Origin: Paraflavitalea sp. CAU 1676
GTDB taxonomy: Bacteria; Bacteroidota; Bacteroidia; Chitinophagales; Chitinophagaceae
NCBI RefSeq assembly: GCF_029223285.1
Contig: NZ_JARHUJ010000010.1
Span: forward strand, 62,001-126,000
Direction: 5' to 3'
DNA length: 64,000 bases
Below, one piece after another: positions 1 through 9,042 of this stretch (the stretch's first letter is position 1; each line of letters opens with the position of its first letter). Both the position numbers and the translations under genes were made by a program. Below the pieces are notes generated by a model. That model was not told the DNA's origin and made no database searches. It worked only from the letters and a program-made list of their open reading frames with translations.

Positions 1-177
1 GATTTCAGTACCTTGGTCGGTGATGTAGCGAACGTTAGGAACTAAAGCGCATTTTCCGCTAACGGGGTGAATCTTGTAGAGACATACGCCTCCAGCTTTT
101 GTTGTGTTGAATGCGACGGTACCGGCTGCTAATGCCAAAACTAGAATTGCGCTCAACATGATTTTAACTCTTTTCAT
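1..177 (-). CDS. Small secreted peptide, DUF6520-like (partial, 3' end off window)
   Basis: Reading from an ATG at 177 towards the window edge gives 59 codons with no stop, beginning MKRVKIMLSAILVLALAAGT, a classic Sec signal peptide, then a short mature part with cysteines in VCLYK and GKCAL. Length, signal peptide and spaced cysteines resemble the short DUF6520 peptides of Bacteroidota, whose role is not known. It is divergent from the S9 peptidase gene and shares the AT-rich composition of that region. The gene is cut by the window edge, so total length is unknown. The family name is an inference from general appearance; that this is a coding start with a signal peptide is fairly secure. 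Confidence 0.6.
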   Translation of the reverse strand, partial: MKRVKIMLSAILVLALAAGTVAFNTTKAGGVCLYKIHPVSGKCALVPNVRYITDQGTEI

Positions 178-608
178 AAAAAAGGGCGCTTTTTAAACTA
201 AAAAGCTAAAGCTAAAGTGTGAAATGATACCTACTCTGAATTTTAGTGGTTTTCGGCTACGCCACTTCTGTCCCTATTTCTGAACAGTGGATCCTGGTCT
301 GTCCCGAAAAGGAATAGTTTTTTCTATAATGATGTTTGTGTTTATTATCTGCGTTTAAGCTAAGGTATAAATTGCTCATAATGCCGTTGGAAGGATTCGT
401 TATGCATTTGGGAGTATTTATGCTATGAGGTGAGAATTTGATTACATCTTGCGTGTATGATTTAATTAAGTGAGTATTTTTAGTAGAATTTCGGAATATT
501 TATTATAGTATTATTTCCGTTTTTGGGCCATAAATTTCAGTGGTTATATAAAATGCCTGTTCGTTATAAATTATTGAGGTTTTCCTTTTAACAATTAACT
601 AAGGGGGT
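178..608. other. AT-rich divergent intergenic region
   Basis: About 430 bases between the divergent peptide gene and the S9 peptidase. It is AT-rich with stop codons in all frames. It presumably holds both promoters, but no clean TTTG/TAnnTTTG pair stands out. A G-run (AAGGGGG at 601-607) lies almost against the ATG at 609, too close to be a normal Shine-Dalgarno site. Confidence 0.5.
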
Positions 609-3371
609 ATGAAATATTTGCTATTCTTAATCTCTATGAATTCTTGCTGTATCGTAATGTTTGGTCAAGGTTTGGGTAAGCCTCCGATTGACGAACGCCT
701 GTTTGATAAGCCTTGGGTTCGCCCTGGAAAGAATGTTGGGATAAGCGCGAACGGACAATTTGCTTATTATGATATTATTGGAAAGGATCGAAAATTGGTT
801 GTAAAAAGTGTGGATTCAAGTTGGGAGAATGAATTTTATTGGGGAGGTCAGGAAGCATGGTTTTGTGCAGACAGCAAAAGACTTTTGTACAAGTCTTCAG
901 ATACAGTCTATTTTGTGACGCTTGGAGCAGGTGTGAAACAATTTGTTACTAAAGTTGCTTCCTGTAAAGTGCCACTAAAGAAGCATGGTTATTGGTTGGC
1001 TTTGCATTTTGCTGATAGCGCTGGCCTTCTTCGGTTACAAAATTTGGTGACTGATCAAATTCGAGACTATAAAGATGTTAGAGATTACCAGTTCGATGAG
1101 CATGGAAACGTGTTACTATTGGTTATCCGAAATAGGGATGGGGGGGAGTCTCTAAGATTGGTTGATTTGGAGGCTGATAATTCAATATTGGTTTGGACTT
1201 CTTCTGAGGGTACTGTTGTTGGCCAGGCATTTGACAGAAATGGTCGACAATTGGCTTTTATAGTAGACGAACGTGGTGAACATAGTGTTTGGTATTATCG
1301 AAAGGGTCTACTTAGTGCAGAGGTGAGAGCAACTAATCGTTCTAAAGGGATTGATAGTACTTTCCAGATCTCTAACTATTCGACTCGTTTTAGTTATGAT
1401 GGGCGGTGGATGTTTTTTGTTTTAAGAGAAAGGGAAAGTTTGGTTCGGAAAGTTGTAACGGGTAATTCCTTAGTCGATGTATGGAGTTATAAAGATGAGA
1501 TTTTGCAGCCGGAACAACTACAAATTATCAGTGAGGGTGGAGGAGTTGCTAATCGGGAAGGCTATTATTCTGTGGTGCCTTCGAAAGGTGGACAAGTAGT
1601 TCGGCTTCAGTATGAGAGTGAGGTATTGACAGTAAATCCTGTGGCTACAAATTCGGGATTTATAGTTGTAAAAAAGAATTATAGATTAGAACCGTGGTCA
1701 ACAGAACAACCTACGTTTTGGTTAGTGTCTTTGGCGGATGGTACAAGGAGAAAACTAGATATAGGGAAGAGTAATAATGGGTTTAGTAATAATTTTTCCT
1801 TTTCCCCGAGTGGGAAATATTTGGTTTATTGGGATTTTAGATATGTTGCTTATATGAGCTATGAATTTAGGACGGGAATAACTCGAAATATTACAAAAAA
1901 CATATTGGAGAAGATCGGTTCAGAATATCAGTATGATGAGCTTGTCGATGTTAGTGCGGTCGGTAGTGTAGTTGGATGGTTCTCAAAGGATTCAGCTCTT
2001 ATTGTTTATGGAAATTATGACCTATGGAAAATTGATCCACTTGGCCACAGGTCGCCCGAAAATATAACAAATGGATATGGTATGCGAAATTCTGTGAAAC
2101 TACGGCTTGCTGCGGAGGAGAATCCCTTAAGAGTATTTTCTGAAACTGAAAATTTGTTATTAACAGGATTTGATTGGAACACCAAGTACAACGGTTTTTT
2201 CTACAAGCAACTAAATAGAAGTGGTGATCCTGCGGTGCTGGATACGGGCCCTTGGTTGTCCTATTATACTTTTTCACAAATCGGCGGCGGAATTTACTAT
2301 ATGCCTTGGTCATTGGGGATGATCCCTGTTAAAGCAGCGAATGCTGAATGCTGGATTATTAGTAGGCAGTCGGCTGTGGAGCAAAATAACTATTTTGTTA
2401 CAAGAGATTTTAAGAGAGTTTCCAGGTTAACTAATTTGAATCCGCAGACCGATTATAATTGGCTTACTGCAGAGTTGGTTAATTGGCAACTACCAAATGG
2501 TCGTTCAAGCTACGGCGTTTTGTATAAGCCAGAAAACTTTGATTCTACAAAGAAGTATCCGATTATTTTTAATTTTTATGAAAAGCTTTCACATAGGATT
2601 TATAGTTTTCCCAATCCAGAGTATACTTCGAACAACCTAAATATTCCCTGGTTTGTGAGTAACGGATATTTGGTATTTACCCCAGATATTCACTATCAAG
2701 TTGGGGCCAAAAGCGGAATACCTGTTGGAATGCATGCACTGAATTCTGTAGAATCTGCCGCAAGGCATTTGTCGAAACGTCCATATATAGATAGTTTGCG
2801 TATGGGAATACAGGGGCATAGTTTTGGTGGCATGGAGGCTGCATTTATTGCTACTCATTCACACCTTTTTGCTGCTGCTGCAGAGATGGCTGGTAGTACT
2901 AATCCTGTTAGTAGGTATTTGACTTTAATTCCTTCCATTGATCCTTTTTATGAAGAGCTTTCTCCCCAAAGGGGAGTCGAATTTGGTCATGAGTCTTACG
3001 GCGGTAATCCATGGGAGTATCCTGAATTGTATAGTCAGAACTCCTCGGTGCTTAATGCTCATCAGACGACTATTCCACTGTTGATCACGCACAATATGAA
3101 AGATGAACAAGTTCAATGGAGGCAAGGTGTAGAATTGTTTATGGCACTACGTCGCCTAGGGAAAAGGGTGTGGCTGTTACAGTATGATAATGGCGGGCAT
3201 GTGGCAAGAAGGAGGGAAGACGCGAAAGATCATACAAAGCGATTAACGCAGTTCTTTGACTATTATTTAAAAGGTGCTCGCCCGCCTATTTGGATGACTC
3301 GAGGCGTACCTGCTCGAAATAAAGGTGTAGAAACTGGCTATGAGTTAGACCTTACTGACAGGGAGCCTTAG
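609..3371 (+). CDS. Secreted S9 family (prolyl oligopeptidase-type) serine peptidase
   Basis: A 920-aa protein with a Sec-type leader (first ~19 residues, ending near FGQ) and the S9 architecture: a long N-terminal beta-propeller-like region with WD/DPP-type segments, and a C-terminal alpha/beta-hydrolase domain from about residue 660. The catalytic triad is visible: Ser738 in GHSFGGMEAA, Asp832 in HNMKDEQVQW and His864 in NGGHVARR. Such enzymes cleave short peptides, often after proline, and in Bacteroidota are periplasmic or surface-exposed. The gene stands alone on this strand between a small secreted-peptide gene and an IS3 element; codon use is AT-rich like its neighbours and unlike the window's core. 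Substrate cannot be read from sequence. Fold, class and active site are confident. Confidence 0.9.
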   Translation: MKYLLFLISMNSCCIVMFGQGLGKPPIDERLFDKPWVRPGKNVGISANGQFAYYDIIGKDRKLVVKSVDSSWENEFYWGGQEAWFCADSKRLLYKSSDTVYFVTLGAGVKQFVTKVASCKVPLKKHGYWLALHFADSAGLLRLQNLVTDQIRDYKDVRDYQFDEHGNVLLLVIRNRDGGESLRLVDLEADNSILVWTSSEGTVVGQAFDRNGRQLAFIVDERGEHSVWYYRKGLLSAEVRATNRSKGIDSTFQISNYSTRFSYDGRWMFFVLRERESLVRKVVTGNSLVDVWSYKDEILQPEQLQIISEGGGVANREGYYSVVPSKGGQVVRLQYESEVLTVNPVATNSGFIVVKKNYRLEPWSTEQPTFWLVSLADGTRRKLDIGKSNNGFSNNFSFSPSGKYLVYWDFRYVAYMSYEFRTGITRNITKNILEKIGSEYQYDELVDVSAVGSVVGWFSKDSALIVYGNYDLWKIDPLGHRSPENITNGYGMRNSVKLRLAAEENPLRVFSETENLLLTGFDWNTKYNGFFYKQLNRSGDPAVLDTGPWLSYYTFSQIGGGIYYMPWSLGMIPVKAANAECWIISRQSAVEQNNYFVTRDFKRVSRLTNLNPQTDYNWLTAELVNWQLPNGRSSYGVLYKPENFDSTKKYPIIFNFYEKLSHRIYSFPNPEYTSNNLNIPWFVSNGYLVFTPDIHYQVGAKSGIPVGMHALNSVESAARHLSKRPYIDSLRMGIQGHSFGGMEAAFIATHSHLFAAAAEMAGSTNPVSRYLTLIPSIDPFYEELSPQRGVEFGHESYGGNPWEYPELYSQNSSVLNAHQTTIPLLITHNMKDEQVQWRQGVELFMALRRLGKRVWLLQYDNGGHVARRREDAKDHTKRLTQFFDYYLKGARPPIWMTRGVPARNKGVETGYELDLTDREP

Positions 3372-3554
3372 CTATTTATTTTGTATAAAAATATGTATCA
3401 AAAGGGTTGTATGAATATTTGCTTAGCTTATTTTATGTGGGTAAGGATGTTGCATTGTAACATGCCAAAGGGGTATGTTATGGCCAATTTGTGAGGAATT
3501 TGTGACAGGTTATGACGAAGAAGTTATACAGAGTCTAAGTCATATTAGTTTAAG

Positions 3555-4778
3555 TGACTGACCTCCCCCTGAAAACTGGTCCATGGTAAAGTAGAAAAAT
3601 CGGGTAATTTCTGATAGCTTTAAATACAGATAATTACCATGAAGAAGTCAAAATTCACAGAAGCACAGATAGCCTTTCCGCTTAAACAGGCTGAGTCTGG
3701 AACGTCAGTTGAAGAGTTATGTCGTAAGATGGGCATAAGTGAGGCCACTTTTTACAATTGGAAGAAAAAATTTGGAGGTCTGGGTGTAGGTGAGTTACGC
3801 CGTCTACGACAGTTGGAAGAGGAAAATAATAAGCTGAAACAGATTGTGGCCGACTTAACCTTGGATAAACAGATGCTGCAGGATGTGTTAAAAAAAAAAG
3901 CTCTAAGGGTACAACAGCTAAAGCATTTGGTAACCGAATTAAGAAAGGATTACCGGGTCTCACAACGAAAGGCCTGTGGCGTGTTTATGATGGCCCGGTC
4001 AACATTTCGATACGTGGCTCATAAGCGCGAAGATAGACCGGTAAGAGAAAGGATCAGAAGTATTGCAGCATCTAAAGTACGTTATGGTTTCTGGCGGATA
4101 CATGTACTTTTAAGACGAGAAGGATGGCGTGATAACCACAAGCGTACATATCGTATTTACCGGGAAGAAGGCTTGAATCTTCGTAGCAAGCGACCAAGAA
4201 GGAACAAAGCTGCTGCACATCGCCTGGAACGCCCTGGCTTGGATGGATTGTATCAATGCTGTTCGATGGATTTTGTGGCAGATCAGCTCTTTGATGGCAG
4301 AAAATTCAGGGTCTTAACTTTAGTTGATAACTTTAGCCGGGATTGCCTTGCAACACATGTTGGACAGTCTCTGAAAGGCTCAGATGGTGTTAACGTTTTA
4401 GAAGAGCTTCGCATTATGCATGGCATAATTCCCAAACGTATATAAGTTGATAACGGCAGCGAGTTCATCTCGAAAGATCTGGATCGTTGGACATATGATA
4501 ACCAGGTAACTTTAGACTTCTCAAGACCCGGAAAACCAACAGATAATCCTTTTATTGAGTCATTCAATGGAAGCTTTCCGGGATGAGTGCCTGAATGTAA
4601 ATTGGTTCCTATCTTTGAATGATGCTGTTGAAAAAATAGGGGCTTGGAAGTACGAATACAACCACTTCAGGACGCACAGTTCAATCGGAGATATTCCTCC
4701 GGCTGAAATGGTAAAAAGGTATAAAAATTAACGCCCGTTTCTCTACTATTGCCTGGTACTAAATATGGGAGGACCTCA
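3555..4778 (+). mobile_element. Decayed IS3-family insertion sequence
   Basis: An IS of about 1.2 kb around an IS3-type transposase. The left end (TGACTGACCTCCCCCTG from 3555, then TGGTCCATGGTAAAGTAGA) and the reverse complement of the right end (TGAGGTCCTCCC from 4778, then ACCAGGCAATAGTAGA) form imperfect inverted repeats, both starting TGA as is usual for IS3. With these borders both flanks carry TAAG (3551-3554 and 4779-4782), a plausible 4-bp target duplication. The left border could instead be 3559. The transposase is inactivated, so the copy is not autonomous. Confidence 0.75.
3639..4731 (+). pseudogene. IS3-family transposase (OrfA+OrfB), nonsense and frameshift mutated
   Basis: The reading starts MKKSKFTEAQIAF with the IS3 OrfA helix-turn-helix (EELCRKMGISEATFYNWKKK), a leucine-zipper-like coiled coil, then OrfB with HTH_21 and the DDE integrase core (first Asp in SMDFVADQLFDG). 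At 4443 a TAA interrupts PKRI*VDNGSEF, where the family normally has Gln (CAA), so a C-to-T nonsense change is likely. At about 4575-4578 one extra base shifts the frame between ESFNGSF and RDECLNVNW; the tail then runs to the stop at 4729-4731. The second Asp (VDNG) and the Glu (RDECLN) both lie beyond the stop. OrfA and OrfB are joined in one frame across a run of ten A (3890-3899), where IS3 elements usually use programmed frameshifting. Confidence 0.9.
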
Positions 4779-4921
4779 TAAGCGATTTAATGCAAGTGAT
4801 GTGTTTAGCTCAGAGGGGGAGAAGAAGATAGCATATCCATAGAAAGCAGAGTGCAGGCGGATTTATTGATTTGCCCATTGTTTTTATATGTAAATATAAT
4901 ATCCTTTATTTATTTTACTTT

Positions 4922-5437
4922 TTACTTGTTAACAAGTTCTACGATAGTTCTTGCGCTTGTTTTGCCTTCATAAGCTTTAATTAGTTTTTTATTTTTGTCG
5001 TAGATCGCAATGAAAGGCACGGCAAATACTCCCATGTAGTCTCCATAAAAATTTGAAGAATCAATGCCTACATGAATGTTTTTATACTTACTCAGTTGGT
5101 ACCTTAGGTCGAATTGTTTCATCTCTAAGTACGGATATGGTGTGAAAACATAGAATGGAATATCTGATAGATAGGAAATGTTTTTAGTAATTTCTTCGAT
5201 CTGCGCCTTTGAATAAGGGCACTGCGGGCCAATTAGAATCATAACAAAGGCCGAATTAGTTGGGATATCTTTAGTATGAAGGTGACTTTTGCCATCGGTC
5301 ATTAATAATTGGAAGGATGGCAAAGGTTTTCCTTCGAGATCTGCAAAATCAGTTTGATCATCTTTGCAAGCGAAAAGTACTATAATTGATATAATCACTA
5401 GTTTACTTCGGCATTGGGTAAGCACAGAGTTTGCCAT
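4922..5437 (-). CDS. Redoxin (AhpC/TSA/thioredoxin-like) lipoprotein
   Basis: A 171-aa protein with a hydrophobic leader and lipobox VLFAC (Cys24), so probably anchored in the envelope. The rest fits a thioredoxin-fold redoxin: ADLEGKPLPSFQLLMTDGK, then FVMILIGPQCPYSKAQIEEI and a VPFIAIYDKNKK strand with the cis-Pro. The active site is C73-P-Y-S76, with a single cysteine where thioredoxins have CxxC, so it cannot do ordinary dithiol chemistry alone. It may act by a one-Cys mechanism or as a sensor. It starts 16 bases downstream of the stop of the large fusion gene on the same strand, suggesting co-transcription. Codon use is AT-rich. Confidence 0.8.
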   Translation of the reverse strand: MANSVLTQCRSKLVIISIIVLFACKDDQTDFADLEGKPLPSFQLLMTDGKSHLHTKDIPTNSAFVMILIGPQCPYSKAQIEEITKNISYLSDIPFYVFTPYPYLEMKQFDLRYQLSKYKNIHVGIDSSNFYGDYMGVFAVPFIAIYDKNKKLIKAYEGKTSARTIVELVNK

Positions 5438-5453
5438 ATTTTGAGGTGTTTAT

Positions 5454-8400
5454 TTACGCCAATCGGCTACGACTTAAATTGGTTTGGGGACTTCTATATT
5501 TTGTTTTAAAGGATTCTGTTGCATTTATGGAGAACGCTTGCTTCCAGAGCCAATCTACAAGAAGCAACGCGAATACAGTTTCTAGAATCATTGGAAACGC
5601 TTGTAGACGAATGGCTGCTGGGGATGAAATTATTGTAAATGCCGCGTTAAGTAGCCAAATTGAAGCGGCTATGGTGATTGTTCTAGGTAGAATGTTATTT
5701 TCCCATGATCTTCGAAGTACTATAAAACATAAGAGAGATGATAACAAAACAATATTCATAATCCCAATCAGGATAGGATAAATTTCTAGAATGTAGATTT
5801 TAGGATTGTTGAGTCGTGAGGTGAGCTTTCTGGAGTTATAGTTAAACCATGATTTTACAATTGGCGGGACACTATCTTTTCCGCCATTATAATACTCTAG
5901 AAACTCGGTAGGCGGAGCATAATATTTAATCGTATTTGGCCATAGAAAGTGTCTCGCATATTCCAATGGGTATTGCCTGATAATAAGTGTTCCGTATTCT
6001 TTGTAAATTGGTCCCATTAATGCCCATTTTTTGAATTCGGTCAAGTTAGTGTCTGACTCTATAAGAACTTTATTTCGATATTTATATAGGGGCATAGTTG
6101 GGGTCCACATGTATATTGTGCTTGCTTTTATTTTTTCAACTGGATATTTTCTTGTGTTTCGTGTACTATCGAAGTATGACCGTATCATGTTATCAAGTAG
6201 TTGGAATTTGGGGGGGACAGGTTTCCTTTCCGAACTGTTTACATATCTATAGGCATACATTGCATTGTTCGCTGCCTGCCAACCACTAAATGGTGCATAC
6301 TGCCATACACCCGTCAATGTTTTATAATTATTGGCGGTGTATATGATGAATAATCCGCATAGGAGAATTGGCGCGGATACTCCTATTAGCTTTTTTGAAA
6401 TTGGTATTTTGGCTAAATAATAAGCCAGAAAGGCTATTAATGGATATAGGAGAGCATTATATCGGACGAAAAACGCGAGAAAAAGAATTGCGGTGTGCCA
6501 AAAGATGATTTTGTTTGATGGTTTGTGTATCAGCCAAATAAGCAATGTAAGCCAAATTATGCTCAGACTCATAAATAGACAGTCGCTTGAGATTAAGTTG
6601 GAAAGATGTAGTATTAAGGGACTGATGACAGTAATCCCTGTTATGATTAACTGTATGGCTTTGCTCACTTTGTGGAAATAGAACAGAGTAAAAATGAAAT
6701 AGAGTCCGCTTGCCTGGGCTAGCATATATTGAAAGAAGACTAATGCTGTGTCCGAATCGCTGAATACACTGAAGAGGCGTAGGAAACGGGAATATCCGAT
6801 CATGTGGGTGTTTATGTCGGAATTGCTACTAGCTGCCTTGATATAGCTAAATGAGTCTCCGTGAATATAGTTCGCAAAAGGGTATAAATATTTGAATAAA
6901 AAAAATTGGATAATTATTGCAAATCCTGTTAACCAAAGAGTGCGGCGGTTAAGTTTGTTTTGAAGGAGAAATGCTTGAAAGGAAATAGGGCTGACCAATT
7001 CACCGCTATTGTTTTGAAGAAGCTGTTGGTGTGAAACTGCTTGCTTATGTTTCTGAATAGCCTCTTTCTTTTCTTCATGGTAGTCTTGTTCAGTATTTAT
7101 TTCCCATAGGTTAGTCTTACTAGCGACGCCATCACAAATATTGTCAACAGCCACCATGGCTGTAAGCATACTATGGTCAGTATTGTTGTATTTGTGCATG
7201 CCATTGCGGCCCACCAGGAAAAGATTTGCAAACCTTTCCAAGTAATTTTGTATCAATTCAAAGCGATCGTAAGTACCGAAATAGGCAGGATAAGTCTTTT
7301 CCATCCGGTTTACAGTACTGTCCAACACATCTTCTAAGGTAATGAGGTCCATTTTGATAAGTTCCTTCACCGCCAGTTCTTTGATCTCTTCATCGGTCAT
7401 ATTCCAGATCGCATCCCCTTTGGTGCAGAAGTATTCCAGGCCAAGCCATACTGTGTTAGGATCCGCTACCATATATGGCCCCCAATTATTATACACCTGC
7501 ATTCGTGCCACTCTTACATCTTTTTCCTGGATATAGATCCAGCTGTCCTTCGGCGTGGCCATGGTCATTTTTCTAACCAATACACCCGCATAGACAAAGT
7601 CTCGATAAATCAATCCGTCTGCAATTTCCTTCACCTCAACTGGTACTTCTGCCTTCATGCCGCCAATTAATTCCTTTACTGGCATGGTGGAGAAGAAATA
7701 ATCTCCTTCCAGCGATTCCAATTGTCCTGTTTGGGTATTGAGTGCTTCAATACCGGTAATGTTATCGCCTTCAGTAAGGATATGTTTTACTTCGTAATGG
7801 TTGACAATTTTGCCACCCATTACTTCTACTTGCCGGGCAACTTCTTCCCACATAGCGCCGGCACCCGTGGCTGGATAAAGGAATTGCTCAATTAGGCTGG
7901 TTTCTGTATTCTTTTGATTGATGTCGTTGCTTCTTCTTCTCTTTTTTGTCAATGCCTTGGCAGCATGAATGACTGCTTTGCTCAATGACACCCCTTTAAT
8001 GCGTTGTGCTCCCCAGTCAGCGGATATTTTGTTACAGTCCATACCCCAAACCTTTTCCGTATAATCTTTGAAGAAAATATGGTAAAGCACACTGCCAAAC
8101 TTATTGATCATGAAATCTTCCAGGCTATTCTGAGGTTTACGTGGAAATAGTCGTGCATATAAATAGGAGAATACGATCTTAATGGTTGTAAGAATTCCTA
8201 ATTGTCCCAGTGTTGCAATAGAGAGTTGTATTGGGTAAGCAAAAAACTGCCGTAGAAAATAGATGCGCGTCAGGCGTTGGATTACCATCATGGATTTCTG
8301 AGGGGGGCGTCCGTCAGTTTCTTCCGTTGTTAGAAAATTACCGGTTTCGATGGTTCGCGATTTGTTCTGATAACTGATGGTTAGATCTTCTCCTTTAGGC

Positions 8401-8633
8401 GTATGAAGAGGCATGATATTGGTCCACCAGTTCATTACCCGGTCGCTCTTGGAAAAGAACCGGTGTGGACCAAAATCCATCTTGTTTCCCTTGTAGCTGA
8501 CTGTTTTGGAGATGCCGCCTACCTGTCCACATTTCTCGATCACGATGGGCTTAATGTCGGTACGTTTCAGGAGCTCATATGCGGCGGTCAATCCGGCAGG
8601 ACCTGCGCCGATGATAATGGCTTTCTTGGGCAT
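5454..8633 (-). CDS. Fusion: FAD-dependent oxidoreductase + polytopic membrane (GT-C-like) domain
   Basis: A 1059-aa protein. Residues 1 to ~515 are a flavin oxidoreductase of the amine-oxidase/UDP-galactopyranose-mutase-like group: dinucleotide motif [40 protein letters not shown], and a C-terminal FAD loop [19 protein letters not shown] charged linker ([13 protein letters not shown], ~519-531) follows. From about residue 563 the chain is hydrophobic, with roughly ten membrane segments and a short [10 protein letters not shown] motif in the first large loop, reminiscent of GT-C glycosyltransferases such as the GT39/ArnT class. Stand-alone oxidoreductases of this type are usually about 500-550 aa, so the membrane half looks added. 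DNA is clearly more AT-rich in the 3' half (5454-7050). The fused frame is directly seen; the glycosyltransferase idea is inference. Confidence 0.75.
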   Translation of the reverse strand: MPKKAIIIGAGPAGLTAAYELLKRTDIKPIVIEKCGQVGGISKTVSYKGNKMDFGPHRFFSKSDRVMNWWTNIMPLHTPKGEDLTISYQNKSRTIETGNFLTTEETDGRPPQKSMMVIQRLTRIYFLRQFFAYPIQLSIATLGQLGILTTIKIVFSYLYARLFPRKPQNSLEDFMINKFGSVLYHIFFKDYTEKVWGMDCNKISADWGAQRIKGVSLSKAVIHAAKALTKKRRRSNDINQKNTETSLIEQFLYPATGAGAMWEEVARQVEVMGGKIVNHYEVKHILTEGDNITGIEALNTQTGQLESLEGDYFFSTMPVKELIGGMKAEVPVEVKEIADGLIYRDFVYAGVLVRKMTMATPKDSWIYIQEKDVRVARMQVYNNWGPYMVADPNTVWLGLEYFCTKGDAIWNMTDEEIKELAVKELIKMDLITLEDVLDSTVNRMEKTYPAYFGTYDRFELIQNYLERFANLFLVGRNGMHKYNNTDHSMLTAMVAVDNICDGVASKTNLWEINTEQDYHEEKKEAIQKHKQAVSHQQLLQNNSGELVSPISFQAFLLQNKLNRRTLWLTGFAIIIQFFLFKYLYPFANYIHGDSFSYIKAASSNSDINTHMIGYSRFLRLFSVFSDSDTALVFFQYMLAQASGLYFIFTLFYFHKVSKAIQLIITGITVISPLILHLSNLISSDCLFMSLSIIWLTLLIWLIHKPSNKIIFWHTAILFLAFFVRYNALLYPLIAFLAYYLAKIPISKKLIGVSAPILLCGLFIIYTANNYKTLTGVWQYAPFSGWQAANNAMYAYRYVNSSERKPVPPKFQLLDNMIRSYFDSTRNTRKYPVEKIKASTIYMWTPTMPLYKYRNKVLIESDTNLTEFKKWALMGPIYKEYGTLIIRQYPLEYARHFLWPNTIKYYAPPTEFLEYYNGGKDSVPPIVKSWFNYNSRKLTSRLNNPKIYILEIYPILIGIMNIVLLSSLLCFIVLRRSWENNILPRTITIAASIWLLNAAFTIISSPAAIRLQAFPMILETVFALLLVDWLWKQAFSINATESFKTKYRSPQTNLSRSRLA

Positions 8634-9042
8634 TTGAATAAGGTTCGTTGGAAAAGGAATAGATCAGTGGTAGCAACTGAACGGTTCCTTCGCATCGGTT
8701 AATGAATAATTGCTTGGTGCTTGTGTAAAACTGTTCCTGTATTAAATCTTTTATTAAAAAGATCAGGTTGGGTGGATTCGGAGCGAAATACTGAGTCAGG
8801 CTTAATCCTGTTTAGCGACTTAAGAATAGAAATTCGGTTCTTAGATGTTTCCTTGCCGTTGAATCCATATGCAAGATATATTGGTCGAATGATTGGTTTG
8901 GAAGAATGCATGATGGAAGTGGAAGTATTTACATTGTGCATTGCAGCTGCTACAGTAAAAGAGATTGTCATTTAGATGGTTGAAACAACATCTTGTTCGT
9001 TGTATTAGGGTTTAGTTTCGTTAACTGTCCAATTGTCTAAAT
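8634..9042. other. Intergenic region upstream of the divergent fusion gene and arabinofuranosidase
   Basis: About 410 bases containing the upstream regions of the divergent genes at 8633 and 9043. Short open frames exist on both strands (90 and 84 codons) but mirror each other and look like chance. No hairpin, RNA gene or repeat is evident. Confidence 0.4.

Noticed and set aside
8699-8975. Two overlapping frames of 84-90 codons on opposite strands upstream of the GH51 gene
   Set aside because: They mirror each other in an AT-rich promoter region and neither has a recognisable motif or good start context.
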